Assembly: GCA_963820055.1 (NCBI GenBank) | Contig: CAWFYJ010000004.1 | Location: forward strand, 310,001-374,000 | Length of the DNA: 64,000 bases | Direction of reading: 5' to 3' | Source of the DNA: RHKX01 sp963820055 | GTDB taxonomy: Bacteria; Actinomycetota; Thermoleophilia; Solirubrobacterales; 70-9 | Part shown: positions 25,740 to 36,085 of the stretch, piece by piece | How positions within the stretch are numbered: the stretch's first letter is position 1 | Layout of the letters: each line of letters begins with the position of its first letter | Notes under the pieces: model-generated | Databases searched by the model: none | Seen by the model: the letters and a program-made list of their open reading frames with translations, nothing else | Told to the model about the DNA's origin: nothing | Program-made: the position numbers and the translations under genes

Positions 25740-28124
25740 GCCAGCGCGCCGCGAGTCGATGAGCAGGTTGACGACATCCGGGTTGCAGGAGCACGTCCGT
25801 GCTCGCCGTCGCACCTTCCGAATCGGTGGCGATCAGCGTCAGGAGGAGGGCGTGGGGCGTCGAGTCGTTCGGCGCGATGAGCTGGCCCCCCGCACCGAGC
25901 TCGTTGGAGAGGTCGCCGGCGTCGGCGCAGTCCCCGCTCTCACACGTCAGCCGCCAGCGGAGGCCGCTGGCGGGCAGGCTCCCGTCCTCCCGGTCGATCG
26001 CGCCGCCGGAGAAGGAGACATGTTCTCCCGCCGAAAAGCCGGCGCCGGTCTGAGGCAGGTCGATCGATGGCTCCGGCGGCGCGTTGGGGGAGGGATAGAT
26101 ATCCACTGACGTTGAAGTCTTGAGCCCGTCCGAGTCCGTCGCCGTCAGCGTCAACGTCAGGTGGTACGGCCGCTCGTGGGCAGGCATGGCCAGCTCGCCA
26201 TCCGCAACGCCCGTGAAGTTCTCGATGAGGTGCTCGATGGCAACCCCCGTCTTCAGTGCAGTGATTCAGAACCGCCGACCAGTTGAGCCGGTCCGCAGAG
26301 AGCTCGCCGTCCTTTGCGTCATGCGCGGAGCCGCTGAACGTGAAGGGTTCGTTGGCGGCGAAGGACGATTCCGGCGAGGGACTCTCGATCACGGGGATCG
26401 GTGGGGTCCCCGACGTCGACGGACGCTCGTGGCCTCCGAATAGGCGCCGGTCCCGATCGCTCACCCGGACCGCCGGGTGGTAAAAGCCGTGCACGGCGAA
26501 GGTCCGGGTCGGAGTTGCTCGAGGTCGAGTCGTCGAATTCGCCGTCCCCGTCGAGATCCCAGGCGAAGGAGAGCTGATCGCCGGCGTCGGCGTCGGTGGA
26601 GCCGGAGGCATCGAGCAGCATCCCCAGCGGTGCGACACCGTGGTCGGGGATTCGCCGACAGCGCGGGCGGTCGGCGACGGATTCTCGGGTTCGTAGGCGA
26701 TCCTCCTAGATCTCGACTGCGTCGAACTCGAGGTAAAAGAGGGCGCCGCGGGTCCGAGCTCGAGATCGACCGCGCCCGTGGGTGGGTTCGAACACCGTCG
26801 ACCTGCGCCGGATCCGGCAGGCCGTTCGGAGCCGGCTTTCATCACCCAGAGGCAGCGCCGCGGAAGTCGCCGAAGAACAGGGCGCCGTCGTAGGAGGACG
26901 GAAAGGAGCCGATGGGCAGCACTCGCTCGTAGAACTCAGACCGCTCGCGGACGACCCGATCGGTCCGGCAGGTTTCCGCCGGGTCGACCTTGAGCGCCGT
27001 GAGTCCAGCTGTAGGTCGGCGGAGTGGCGCTGCCTCGGCGTAGAGGCCGTTGCAGATGTTCAAACCGATGTCGTAGCGGCCGACGGGCCCTCGTAGCACG
27101 GCCAGCCGAAGTTCGGAACGCCCCATCGGGGACCCGGTCGATTTCCTCGATGCGATTCCAGCCGACGTCGCCGATCCAGACCTCGTTCGTACCCGGCCGG
27201 ACCGCGATCCGGAACGGGTTGCGGAAGCCATAGGCGACAATCCTGCTTCGGTTGAGCGTAGACGGGTCGTTTCGCCGGTGGGGTCGGGGATCGGCCGGCC
27301 CGAGTCGGGATCGACCTTGATCAGCGTTCCATTCAGCCCGACCGGATCGCCGGACGTCCGAAGGTCCTGAGAGCGAAGCGCGCCTCCCTCCGCGGTCGGA
27401 ATCGTCTGCAATCCTCCGACGCCGCCCGGCGGGTCACCGCAGGGGTTAGCGGGTTGCCGTCCTGGCCGTAGTCGGTAGTTCCCCAGATGCGCCGTCCCCG
27501 CCACCCATATACAGCGACCCATCGGCGCCGAACGCAATATCGCCGACGGAGTGGCTCGGGTATTGCTGGCACCAATCGTTGATCAGCACCTTCTCGGAGC
27601 TCATGATGTTGCCGGTCAGCGGTCAGCCGCGACAACCGGCCGCTGACGACACAGCCATCCGCGGTCGGCGCCTGGCGGTGTCGGACACGGATCGCGTGGA
27701 CTGCCCAGCTGCTCCCCCACGCGGCGCCGTACCGCCGATCGGCGCGTCGTACGTGTAAGAGACGTAGAGGTAGGGGCTGGTCCGGAAACCGTGGATCGAG
27801 CTCCATACCAAGGAGGCCACGGTCCCAGAAATTGTGTGTCTCCGTCTGCAGGTCGGCAAGACTGGTCGGGGTCGTGTCCCCAGGGCCGTCGAAGACCTTA
27901 ATCAGGCCGCTCTGCTCGGCCACGAAGACCCGTCCGTCCGGCGAGAACGCAAGCGCCGTGGGACTGGCCAGTCCGGTGAAGGGGACGGCCGTCTCCGAGA
28001 ATCCCGGGGAGGGCGCCGGCGCCGGCCGGAAATGCGGCGAAGAGGGCGCCGCAGCAGACCATGAAAGCGACCAAGCGGCCATGAACTCGGCGTTTGCACC
28101 CGCCGCCACCCGCCGTTTGCCCAA
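25740..28124 (-). pseudogene. Decayed secreted sorbosone-dehydrogenase/PKD protein (duplicate copy)
   Basis: Pieces of one protein lie in all three minus-strand frames. They run in order from a signal-like N-terminus and GLASPTALAFSPDGRVFVAE, through YVSYTYDAPIGGTAP and a propeller, to PKD-like domains (RPYHLTLTLTATDSDGLKTS; LRWRLTCESGDC) near 25760-26200. They align with the gene at 28324-31465, to which this is a paralogue. At least five frame changes interrupt it, too many to be functional as read. No intact start-to-stop frame exists. Sequencing error may add to real decay. Confidence 0.8.
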
Positions 28125-28177
28125 CCAGGCCCCGTTTCATCCGCAACTCCGACCATCCGATCCCGAGATGCTGCGAC

Positions 28178-28323
28178 TCAGAGCAATCTCACGACCAGAC
28201 TCCAATAGGCACGCAGCAGTCCCCGCAGTATGCCTGACGGTGCCGGCCCGCCGAGGAACTCGATGCCGAGGTCCGGCACCACAGCGGCGGCGGACTCCCC
28301 CTGCCGCCGATCCGCGCCGGCAC
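28178..28323 (-). pseudogene. 3'-end remnant of a GT2 glycosyltransferase
   Basis: After the true stop of the sorbosone-dehydrogenase gene, the minus strand reads IEFLGGPAPSGILRGLLRAY followed by WSLVVRLL and TGA. The DNA resembles the last 100 bases of the glycosyltransferase at 31613-32687 (shared CGCAGCAG and CCGCCGAGGAAC blocks in the same order). It precedes the decayed dehydrogenase copy just as the full glycosyltransferase precedes the better copy. It therefore marks a tandem duplication. Confidence 0.6.
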
Positions 28324-31300
28324 CTAAGCCCCGCTCGTGTCGATCTTCACCTGGACGACGGCGAAGGTGCTGACGTTGCCGGCGCGGTCGACCGCGAGCA
28401 GGACGACGTCCCAGGTCCCGTCTCCGGAGACGTTGAACGGGCCGCCGTAGAAGTAGCCGGCGAAGCTGGTCGCCGCGCCGGGGTCGGTGTCGAGGGCGTA
28501 GATGACCCCGCCGTATGGGATCCCGGATGCGTTCTGACCCCGGGATCGTTCCAGGAGCCGGTGCAGCGGACAGGCGAGGTGTTGGAGGTCGCCGGAGCCG
28601 GCGGGCAGGAGAGCGAGAGCCGTCGGGGGGACGGTGTCGACCTTGAAGCTGCGGGTCGCCGGGTGTCGGATCGGTGTTGGCGGCGGCGTCGGTGGCGCGG
28701 ACCGAGATCGTGTGGCTGCCGTCGGGGAGCGCTGCGAGCGTCTTCGGGGAGTTGCAAGAGCTGAACGAGCCGCTGTCGATCTTGCACTCGTAGGTGGAGC
28801 CGGCCTCGTCGGAGGAGAAGGTGAAGGTCGGAGTCGAGTCGTTGGTCGGGCCGTTGGGGCCGGAATCGATCGTCGTGTCGGGGGGCTCGTGTCGATCTTC
28901 ACCTGGACGACGGCGAAGGTGCTGACGTTGCCGGCGCGGTCGACCGCGAGCAGGACGACGTCCCAGGTCCCGTCTCCGGAGACGTTGAACGGGCCGCCGT
29001 AGAAGTAGCCGGCGAAGCTGGTCGCGGCGCCGGGGTCGGTGTCGAGGGCGTAGACGACCCCGCCGTATGGGATCCCCGATGCGTTCTGACCGCCGGGATC
29101 GTTCCAGGAGCCGGTGCAGCGGACAGGTGACGTGTTGGAGGTCGCCGGAGCCGGCGGGCAGGAGAGCGAAGCCGTCGGGGGGACGGTGTCGACCTTGAAG
29201 CTCCGGGTCGCCGGGCGTCGGGTCGGTGTTGCCGGCGGCGTCGGTGGCGCGGACCGAGATCGTGTGGCTGCCGTCGGGAAGCGCTGCGAGCGTCTTCGGG
29301 GAGGTGCAAGAGCCGAACGAGCCGCTGTCGATCTTGCACTCGTAGGTGGAGCCGGCCTCGTCGGAGGAGAAGGTGAAGGTCGGGGTCGAGTCGTTGGTCG
29401 GGCCGTTGGGGCCGGAATCGATCGTCGTGTCGGGGCTCGTGGTGTCGACCGGCGTCGGATAGATGTCGCGGGAGACGCTCGACTGCAGGCCGTCTGAATC
29501 CGTCGCCGTGAGCGTGAGCGTCAGGTAGTAGGGACGGTCGTGCGTCGGCATCGCGAGCTGCCCCGATGAGACGCCGTCGAAGGTCTGGATGTTGTGCGTG
29601 TGACAACCCCCTCCGTCAACGCAATGATTGAGCACCGCGCTCCAGTGGAGACCCGTGGCCGGGATCGGGCCGTCTTTGGCGTCGGCGGCGGAACCGCTGA
29701 AATTGATCGCCTGGCCGGGATCGAACTCGACCCCGGTCCCCGGACTGGCGATCGTCGGGGCCGGCGGCGCACCGGCATCGACGAGGACGTCGGCCTGCGA
29801 CGAAGCCCCTCCCTGGTCGGTCACTCTGACGCGCGGCCGATACTTACCCTCCGTCGTATACGTCTTGGTCGGGCTGACCGAGGTCGAATCGTCGAACTGG
29901 CCGTCGGCGTCGAGATCCCAGGCATACGTGAGCTGATCGCCCGGGTCGGCGTCGGTCGAGGTCGACGCACTCAGCTGGACCTGCAACGGCACGGCGCCGT
30001 GATCGGGATTGGCGGTTGCTCGGGCGACGGGCGCGTGATTGGTGGACTCGTAGGCGATGCGGTGGACCTGGCCCTGCGTGAGGCTCACGTAATAGAGCGA
30101 CCCATCGGGGGCGTTCTCGAGGTCGACGACTCCGGGCGTCCCTTCGAAGACACTGACCTGGCTCGGGTCGGGTAGCCCATTGCTGCCCGCCTTCATCGTC
30201 CAGATGCAATTTCGCCCGTAGTCGGCGAAGAAGAGGGATCCGTCGTAGGCAGCCGGGAAGTTCGACCCACCGCCTGCACCGTCGTAGAACTCCATGCCGG
30301 TGATCGATGAGCCGGTGTCCAAGGTGCAGGTTCCTGGCGGCTGCTGGGATTCCGCCGGGTCGACGCGCTGTCCGTGGACGAAGCTGAAGTAAGGCGGCTT
30401 GGGCGCCTCCGAGCCGGTCTTGGTGTAGAGGCTCTGGCAGAAGCCCACGTCCGCATACGGCTTGTAGGTGGGGCCCTCCAGGCAAGGCCAGCCGAAGTTG
30501 TTGCCGGTCGTTCCCGCGACACCGGCCTGAGTCTGGACCCGGTCGATCTCCTCGACCGTATTCCAGCCCACGTCACCGACCCAGACCTCCGGTGGATCGG
30601 TTCCCGGACGGATCGCGAAGCGGAACGGATTGCGGAACCCGAATCCGACGACCCGTCCCGCGTTGCCCGCCCCCGAAACCGGATTGCCGGTATCGGGATC
30701 GACCCTGATCAGGGTGCCGTCGAGACCGAGCGGATCACCGGAGGTGCGGACGTCCTGACTGCGCAGTGCGCCGCCTTCGCCGGTCGCCTCGGTTCCCGAA
30801 CTTCCGGCCCCGAACGGAGGATCGCCGCAGGGGTTTCCCACCTGCCCGTAGTCGACGTAGTTGAACGAGGCGCCCTCACCAGCGGTCATGTAGAGCTTTC
30901 CGTCCGCGCCGAAACCGAGGTCTCCGACCGAGTGGCTCGGGAACTGCTGGCACCAGTCGTTGATCAAGACCTTCTCGGAGCTCATCGTGTCGCCCTGGAC
31001 GGTGAGGCGCGAGAGCCGGCCGCTGACGACGCAGCCGGCGCCCGTCGGGCCGGGCGGGGACGGGCACCCGTCGCCGTCCTGGTTGGCCGTACCCCAAGTC
31101 GGGGCCGTCCCGCCGATCGGTGCGTCGTAGGTGTAGGAGACGTAGACGTATGGGCGGACCGGGAACTGCGGATCGATGACCATCGACTCGAGCCCCCGGT
31201 CCCAGTAGCCATGTACTTGGGTGCGAAGGTCGGCGAAGACCGTCGCGCTGGTATCCGACGGGCCGTCGAATACCTTGATCACGCCCCTCTGCTCAGCAAC

Positions 31301-31465
31301 GAAGATGCGCCCGTCGGGAGCGAAGGTGACCGAGGTCGGTGAGCTGAGTCCCTGAAAGACGGTGGTGTCGGAGAAGTTCTGGGGCAGGGCATCGGCGGCG
31401 GACGGTGCCAGTCCACCGACTACGCAGATCCAGCCGGCGACGGCCAGCATCCGGAGTCTTCTCAT
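28324..31465 (-). CDS. Secreted sorbosone-dehydrogenase-like propeller with PKD and Ig-like repeats (frameshifts in repeats)
   Basis: Start ATG 31465 gives a signal peptide ending SAADA. Residues about 28-480 are a glucose/sorbosone dehydrogenase-type propeller (GLSSPTSVTFAPDGRIFVAE; VGFGFRNPFRFAIRPGTDPP; GWNTVEEIDRVQ), possibly PQQ-dependent. A PKD domain follows (SASTSTDADPGDQLTYAWDL), then two Ig-like cassettes (TIDSGPNGPTNDSTPTFTFS; ECKIDSGSF; WNDPGGQNASGIPYGG). Within these cassettes one-base shifts occur near 29212, 28885, 28668, 28625 and 28540, so the annotated end (KIDTSGA, TAG at 28324) is reached only by changing frame. The likely role is extracellular sugar oxidation or binding. 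Confidence 0.75.
28334..29435 (-). repeat. Two tandem copies (A, B) of an about 550-bp Ig-like cassette
   Basis: Copy B spans 28334-28885 and copy A 28887-29435, head to tail with only a few bases between. Each starts at the GACACGACGATCGA block and ends at GTGAAGATCGACACGAG. They are nearly identical apart from scattered one-base indels. A third copy lies in opposite orientation at 38630-39181. The cassette encodes one Ig-like repeat plus a beta-rich unit (GYFYGGPFNVSGDGTWDVVL). Confidence 0.85.
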
Positions 31466-31612
31466 TTCGATCCCCAAGCTCGCCGTCCGGGCATTCGGCT
31501 CGGCCGCGAGTATTCACGTCATTCAGCCCATCCCGGGCCCGTCAGGTGAAGACCCTAGCTATTCATCGCCGCACGAGGGGCAAGGCACTCCGGCCGCCCG
31601 CTTCACAGCAGT

Positions 31613-32687
31613 CTAGTACCAGGCGCCAGTACGTGCGCAGCAGGCTGCGCAGAGCGCCGGACCGAGCGGCGGCCGCCGAGGAACCCACTGTCGAGTGCGG
31701 CCACCAGGCTGGCGCGCGAAGCTCGCCGGCCTCGATCGCGCGGTCGCCTGGACGCGCCGCCGCTCGCGGATCAGCCGCGGCAGCGACCTAACGGTACTCG
31801 ACGTTCGCGCGCAGCTTCTGGAAGCCAGCCGCCCGTCGCGGCGGCGGCGATCAGCAGGGCAAGCTCGGTCGCGACCAGGGCGGGCAGGACAGCAGGGCGA
31901 GGAGCGGCGCCGGGGTAGGTCGCGGATGATCGTCGCCCAGCGATTGCGCTCCAGGTACCGCCACTTCGCGGCGCCCTTGTCGAACTCGTAGTCGTGGTCG
32001 CAGATGGCGCGCGGCTCGATCCCGCAGCTCCGAGGCCGGCGAGCCGCAGCCGAAGCCCGAGGTCGGTGTCCTCGTGGTAGAGGAAGTAGGGCTCGCTGAA
32101 GCCGCCGATCTCGTGCGAACGTCTCGCGCGGGATCGCCAGGCAGGCGCCGGACGGGAACGCCACCTCCCCCGGGACCCTCGGGGCCTCGCCGCGCGGCCT
32201 GCCGGCTCCGCCCGCCCAGGCGATGCCGGTGAAGTGAACGACGTTGCCCGCGGTGTTGATCCGCGTCCCGCCCCTCGGCGGTGACGAGTCCCTGCCAGGC
32301 TCCCCATCCGCGATCCTCGACGAGCGGCAGCTCGATCGCGTCGCGGAAGCCCGGCGCAACGACGTTGTCTGGATTGAGGAAGAGCAGCAGCTCCGCCCGA
32401 TGCCGCGGCGGCGCCGGCGTTGCAGCCGGCCCCGAAGCCGTCGTTGTCGCGAGACGAGCACCCGTGCCTCGGGGGCCAGCTCGGCGACGACCGCAAGCGT
32501 CGCGTCCGCCCGACGCGTTGTCGCAGACGATCAGCTCGTCGCCCGGGCGCAGCTCGGCGACGATCGCCGGCAGCGTCGACGGCAGCGCCGCCGCGGAGTC
32601 GTGGGTGACGACGACGACCGAGAGTGCCGGGCCTCGGCCGCCGGCCTCCGCGGTCGCCGCCTCGGAGCTGTGTGCAGTGCCGGGCAA
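31613..32687 (-). pseudogene. GT2 glycosyltransferase broken by several frameshifts
   Basis: Start ATG 32687 gives ALSVVVVTHDSAAALPSTLP and DELIVCDNASG, the GT2 nucleotide-binding start. The protein then continues in other frames: LVSRDNDGFGAGCNAGAAA, ELLLFLNPDNVVAPGFRDAI, INTAGNVVHFTGIAWAGGAG, GGFSEPYFLYHEDTDLGLRL and CDHDYEFDKGAAKWRYLERN. All pieces are in the right order for a rhamnosyltransferase-like GT2. About six frame changes in 1 kb mean no intact product as read. It lies 148 bases upstream of the secreted dehydrogenase gene. Confidence 0.8.
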
Positions 32688-32749
32688 GCTGCGGCGATGC
32701 TAGCCGCGGGCACCGCTCCGGCGGCGCTTTGGCGGCATGATTGGGCGCG

Positions 32750-33682
32750 ATGGCGCGCTGCATCGTCACCCGCAAGCTCCCCTTCGACGCCCTCGAGCGC
32801 CTCCGCGCCGAACACGACGTCGAGGTCTGGCGCGGCGCGATGCCGCCCTCGCCGGCCGAGCTCCGCGAGCTGGCCGCCGACGCCGAGGGCATTCTCTCGA
32901 TGCTCACCGACGCGATCGACCGCGAGCTGATCGACGCCTGCCCCGACCTCCGCGCGATCGCCAACTTCGCGGTCGGCACCGACAACGTCGACGTCGCCTA
33001 CGCGACCGAGCGCGGAATCGCGGTCGGCAACACCCCCGGCGTCCTCACCGAGACCACCGCCGACCTCGCCTTCGCCCTGATCCTCGCCGTCTCGCGGAAG
33101 ATCGTCGAGTCCGCCGGCTCCGTCCGCCGCGGCGAGTGGTGGACGTGGGAGCCGGCCGGCTGGCTCGGCCACGACATCCACGGCGCGACGCTCGGGATCG
33201 TCGGCCCGGGGCTGATCGGCGAGGCCGTCGCCCGCCGCGGCGAGGGCTTCGGGATGCGGATCCTGCGCAGCGGCCGCGAGCCGGGCGCCGGCCGGGTCGA
33301 GCTCCCCGAGCTGCTCGCCGAGTCCGACGTCGTCAGCCTCCACTGCCCGCTGACGCCGGAGACCCGCGGGCTCATCGACGAGCAGGCGCTGATGGCGATG
33401 AAGCAGAGCGCGATCCTGATCAACACCGCGCGCGGCGAGGTCGTCGACTCCGAGGCGCTGCGGCGCGGGCTCGAGTCGGGCTGGATCGCCGGCGCCGGCC
33501 TCGACGTCACCGACCCGGAGCCGCTGCCCGGCTATCACCCGCTGCTCGGGGCCCCGAACCTGACCGTCGTCCCGCACATCGGCTCGGCCTCGTACGCGAC
33601 CCGCGGCCGGATGGCGGCGATGGCCGTCGACAACCTCCTCGCCGGTCTCGCCGGCGAGGAGATGCCCTCGCCCGTCCGATAG
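32750..33682 (+). CDS. D-2-hydroxyacid dehydrogenase (glycerate/glyoxylate type), copy 1
   Basis: A 310-residue NAD(P)-dependent dehydrogenase that interconverts 2-oxo and D-2-hydroxy acids such as glyoxylate, hydroxypyruvate or 2-ketogluconate. It has the Rossmann motif LGIVGPGLIGEAVARRG, catalytic Arg in ILINTARGEVVDSEAL, Glu in DVTDPEPLPGYHPL and His in VVPHIGSASYATR. ATG 32750 is used. It shares motifs and length with the gene at 58573-59514. The exact substrate cannot be read from sequence. Confidence 0.88.
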   Translation: MARCIVTRKLPFDALERLRAEHDVEVWRGAMPPSPAELRELAADAEGILSMLTDAIDRELIDACPDLRAIANFAVGTDNVDVAYATERGIAVGNTPGVLTETTADLAFALILAVSRKIVESAGSVRRGEWWTWEPAGWLGHDIHGATLGIVGPGLIGEAVARRGEGFGMRILRSGREPGAGRVELPELLAESDVVSLHCPLTPETRGLIDEQALMAMKQSAILINTARGEVVDSEALRRGLESGWIAGAGLDVTDPEPLPGYHPLLGAPNLTVVPHIGSASYATRGRMAAMAVDNLLAGLAGEEMPSPVR

Positions 33683-33710
33683 GTCGCGGAGGATCGGATC
33701 TCGCGTTCGG

Positions 33711-34340
33711 TCACCCGCGCCTGAGCGGCCCCGGCCGCCCGCCGGCGAACGCGAGCCGATGGATGGCGGCGACACCGCGCTTCGCCGTCTCGGGAGGGCG
33801 CGCCAGCTCCAGCTTCCCGATCATCGCTGCGGACGCCGGGCGGCCCGGATCGGCGACCCAGGCCTCAGGCGCGAGCCGCGGCAGCAGGTCGGCGAGCAGC
33901 TCCGCCGAGCCGCGCTCGTAGAGGACGTCGGCTGCGACCACGAGATCGAAGGGCGCGGCTGCGAACAGCTCGACCGGCTCAGACCAGTCGACGACGGCCG
34001 TCGCGACGGCGAGGTCGTTGAGCCCGGCGTTGCGCTCGAGCAGCTCGATCGCCTCCGGATCGGCGTCGGTCGCCAGCACATCGGCGCCGCGACGCGCGGC
34101 GGTCAGGCTCGGGACGCCGAGGCCGCAACCGAGCTCGGCGATTCTCAGGCCGTCGAGGTCGGCCCCGTCGAGCTCGGCGGCCAGGGCGACACCGCTCCGC
34201 CAGAGCACCGACCAGTAGGGGGCGATCGGCGCCCACTCGATCCCATCGGCATCCGGCAGCTCCGCCGACTCGGCCGGCTGGAGGACGCGGAGCGGCCCGT
34301 TCGGGAGATCGACCTCCCGCTCGACGAGCTCGTCCTCCAC
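33711..34340 (-). CDS. Class I SAM-dependent methyltransferase, METTL21/EEF-lysine type
   Basis: A 209-residue methyltransferase. The SAM site is RIAELGCGLGVPSLTAARRG with acidic loop LATDADPEAIELL. The segment APFDLVVAADVLYERG resembles the (D/E)xxY post-I region of METTL21-like protein lysine methyltransferases and nicotinamide-type enzymes. WAPIAPYWSVLWRSGVALAA is the usual N-terminal stretch. The start is GTG 34340. The substrate (protein lysine or small molecule) is unknown. Confidence 0.82.
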   Translation of the reverse strand: MEDELVEREVDLPNGPLRVLQPAESAELPDADGIEWAPIAPYWSVLWRSGVALAAELDGADLDGLRIAELGCGLGVPSLTAARRGADVLATDADPEAIELLERNAGLNDLAVATAVVDWSEPVELFAAAPFDLVVAADVLYERGSAELLADLLPRLAPEAWVADPGRPASAAMIGKLELARPPETAKRGVAAIHRLAFAGGRPGPLRRG

Positions 34341-34662
34341 TCAGCGGCCCTCAGTCGCGATCGTGGTGGCGTTGGTGGCCGCCCCGGACCGTCCGCCACG
34401 AGTCCCTAGGCCGTGTGAGTAGGGAGCCGTATCGGTGGTCACTGCTGCGATTCTAGGAGGGGATACGGAAGAGCGAGCCGGGCCCGTCGCCGTTCTCGAC
34501 GGTCGGCTCGCTCTCCGTAATTCCCCTGCCGCGCGGTTCAGTACCCAGCGACCGCCGACCCAAACGGACGGCTTCAGACTTTTGATTACACGTTTCGCGT
34601 TTCTTGATGAGCGGTCGGTTGGATGCAGATCTCAAGCGGCCGGCCGGCGAGCCGATTGGACC
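34341..34662. other. Intergenic region without recognised features
   Basis: This 322-base stretch separates the divergent methyltransferase and membrane-protein genes. It is less GC-rich near 34560-34620 (TTTTGATTACACGTTTCGCG), which suits a promoter for the plus-strand gene. I found no RNA gene, repeat or conserved frame. Confidence 0.3.
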
Positions 34663-35328
34663 ATGATGGGAGCAGCGTCCGCACATCGCGTCGTGACCTG
34701 GCCCGAGGGCGCCCGCCTCCGGCAACGCTTCTCCGCCGAGCGCATCGGCTCGGTCTCGCCGGGGACCCTGCGCGTCCTCGCGCTCGGCCTCGTCGCCGTA
34801 GGCCTCATTGTCACTGTCATCTCGCTCCGCCTCCTCGTCGGACACTCCTCGTCGCTCGGGCCGGCCGCCGCGGGCTCGCTCGCATTTGCCGTCGTCGCGA
34901 GCGTCGCGGCGATCGCCACCGCCTTGATCGCACGGCTGTCCGCCGGCGTCGTCGTCACGGACCGGAGCGTCGTCGTTCTCCGCCCGCTCGGCCACGCCGA
35001 GTTTCCGCTGACCAAGGACACGCGGTTCACCCTCCCGGCAAGGCGGCAGGGCGCCGAACTCCGGCTCGGCCCCCGCCGCAGCGAGGTGATACCCGAGCTC
35101 GGCGGCGGCACCCTCGTCTTTCACTCGGCCGACTGCCTCAAACGGCGCGTCGCCGAGGCCAACTCGGCGCTCGACTTCCATCTGTACCACCCTGCCGAGT
35201 CGCCCGGTACACCTTCCGTTTCCAATCCCGCGAGGGCGGGAAAGGTGGGTAACCATGAGCTTCGCCGTCGTTGGTCACGCCGAGTGGACGACGTTCGCTC
35301 GCGTTCCGAGACCACCGAAGCCCGGTGA
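34663..35328 (+). CDS. Two-helix membrane protein with PH-like C-terminal domain
   Basis: ATG 34663 begins a 221-residue protein. After 35 soluble residues come two helices (TLRVLALGLVAVGLIVTVIS and GSLAFAVVASVAAIATALIA), then a beta-rich part (GVVVTDRSVVVLRPLGHAEF; RLGPRRSEVIPELGGGTLVF) like bacterial PH domains. The frame runs 74 bases into the PfkB gene and its last 25 residues look like out-of-frame GC-rich sequence, so the real stop may be earlier. Function unknown. Confidence 0.6.
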   Translation: MMGAASAHRVVTWPEGARLRQRFSAERIGSVSPGTLRVLALGLVAVGLIVTVISLRLLVGHSSSLGPAAAGSLAFAVVASVAAIATALIARLSAGVVVTDRSVVVLRPLGHAEFPLTKDTRFTLPARRQGAELRLGPRRSEVIPELGGGTLVFHSADCLKRRVAEANSALDFHLYHPAESPGTPSVSNPARAGKVGNHELRRRWSRRVDDVRSRSETTEAR

Positions 35329-36085
35329 GATCGTCAGGTCCCGCGAGAGTTGGGAGGAGGCAGCGGGAGGTGGGGCCGCCGCGGCGGTTCAGGTTGCGAA
35401 GCTGACCGGCGGATGTCGGTTCTTCACGGCTCTCGGCGACGACGAGGTCGGCAATCGAACGCTCGAGGCTCTCGAGGAGATGGGGCTCGAGGTCGAAGTG
35501 GTCTGGCGGCCCGAGCCGCAACGGCGCGCCTTCGTCTTTCTTGATGACGCCGGCCAGCGGACGATCACCACGATCGGTGAACGTGCATTCGCGGCCGGCG
35601 CCGATCCCCTGCCGTGGGAGGAACTGGGCGACGCGCCAGGGGTCTATTTCACCGCCGGTGACGCGGTCGCCCTGCGCGCCGCGAGGGAAGCAGCTCATCT
35701 CGTCGCAACCGTTCGCGCCGGACCGGTCCTGAACGCGGCCGGCGTCGAACTCGACGCAGTCGTCCGGAGCGCCGAGGACGCGGGCGAGCCGTACCGGCGC
35801 GGCGACATCGATCCACCGCCGCGCGCCGTCGTTTCGACCCGGGGCGCCGCCGGCGGGACGATCGAAACGGCCGACGGGACCGTGCGGCACTGGGAGCCGG
35901 TTCCGCTCCCCGGCGATCAGGTCGACGTCCACGGCGCCGGGGACTCGTTCGCAGGTGGCCTGACGGTTGGCCTGGGACTCGGCTGGGGGATCGACGAGGC
36001 GGTGACGCTCGCGGCGCGCTGCGGCGCCTTCGCCGTCACCGGCCCCGGTCCCTATGGATCTCAATTGACGAGCGTCCAACCGTGA
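35255..36085 (+). CDS. PfkB-family carbohydrate kinase, copy 1
   Basis: A 276-residue ribokinase/PfkB sugar kinase. The second PfkB signature with the catalytic Asp, DVHGAGDSFAGGLTVGL, is present near residue 230. GGGAAAAVQVAKLTGGCRFF and LGDDEVGNRTLEALEEMGLE are the usual substrate-side motifs. It is a clear paralogue of 57657-58553 (both begin VVGH-EW and share EVVWRPEPQRRAFV). Its stop overlaps the start of zwf (GTGA), which suggests the phosphorylated sugar feeds the pentose-phosphate route. Confidence 0.87.
   Translation: MSFAVVGHAEWTTFARVPRPPKPGEIVRSRESWEEAAGGGAAAAVQVAKLTGGCRFFTALGDDEVGNRTLEALEEMGLEVEVVWRPEPQRRAFVFLDDAGQRTITTIGERAFAAGADPLPWEELGDAPGVYFTAGDAVALRAAREAAHLVATVRAGPVLNAAGVELDAVVRSAEDAGEPYRRGDIDPPPRAVVSTRGAAGGTIETADGTVRHWEPVPLPGDQVDVHGAGDSFAGGLTVGLGLGWGIDEAVTLAARCGAFAVTGPGPYGSQLTSVQP

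Noticed and set aside
28884..29212. Programmed frameshifting in the Ig-like repeats
   Set aside because: Copies A and B share the shift near their ATRSFKV equivalent, but no slippery heptamer or pseudoknot is evident and copy C reads straight through. Error or decay is simpler.
28334..29435. CRISPR-like or satellite array
   Set aside because: The repeats are two 550-bp protein-coding units, without short spacers. No CRISPR array or cas gene was seen anywhere in the window.
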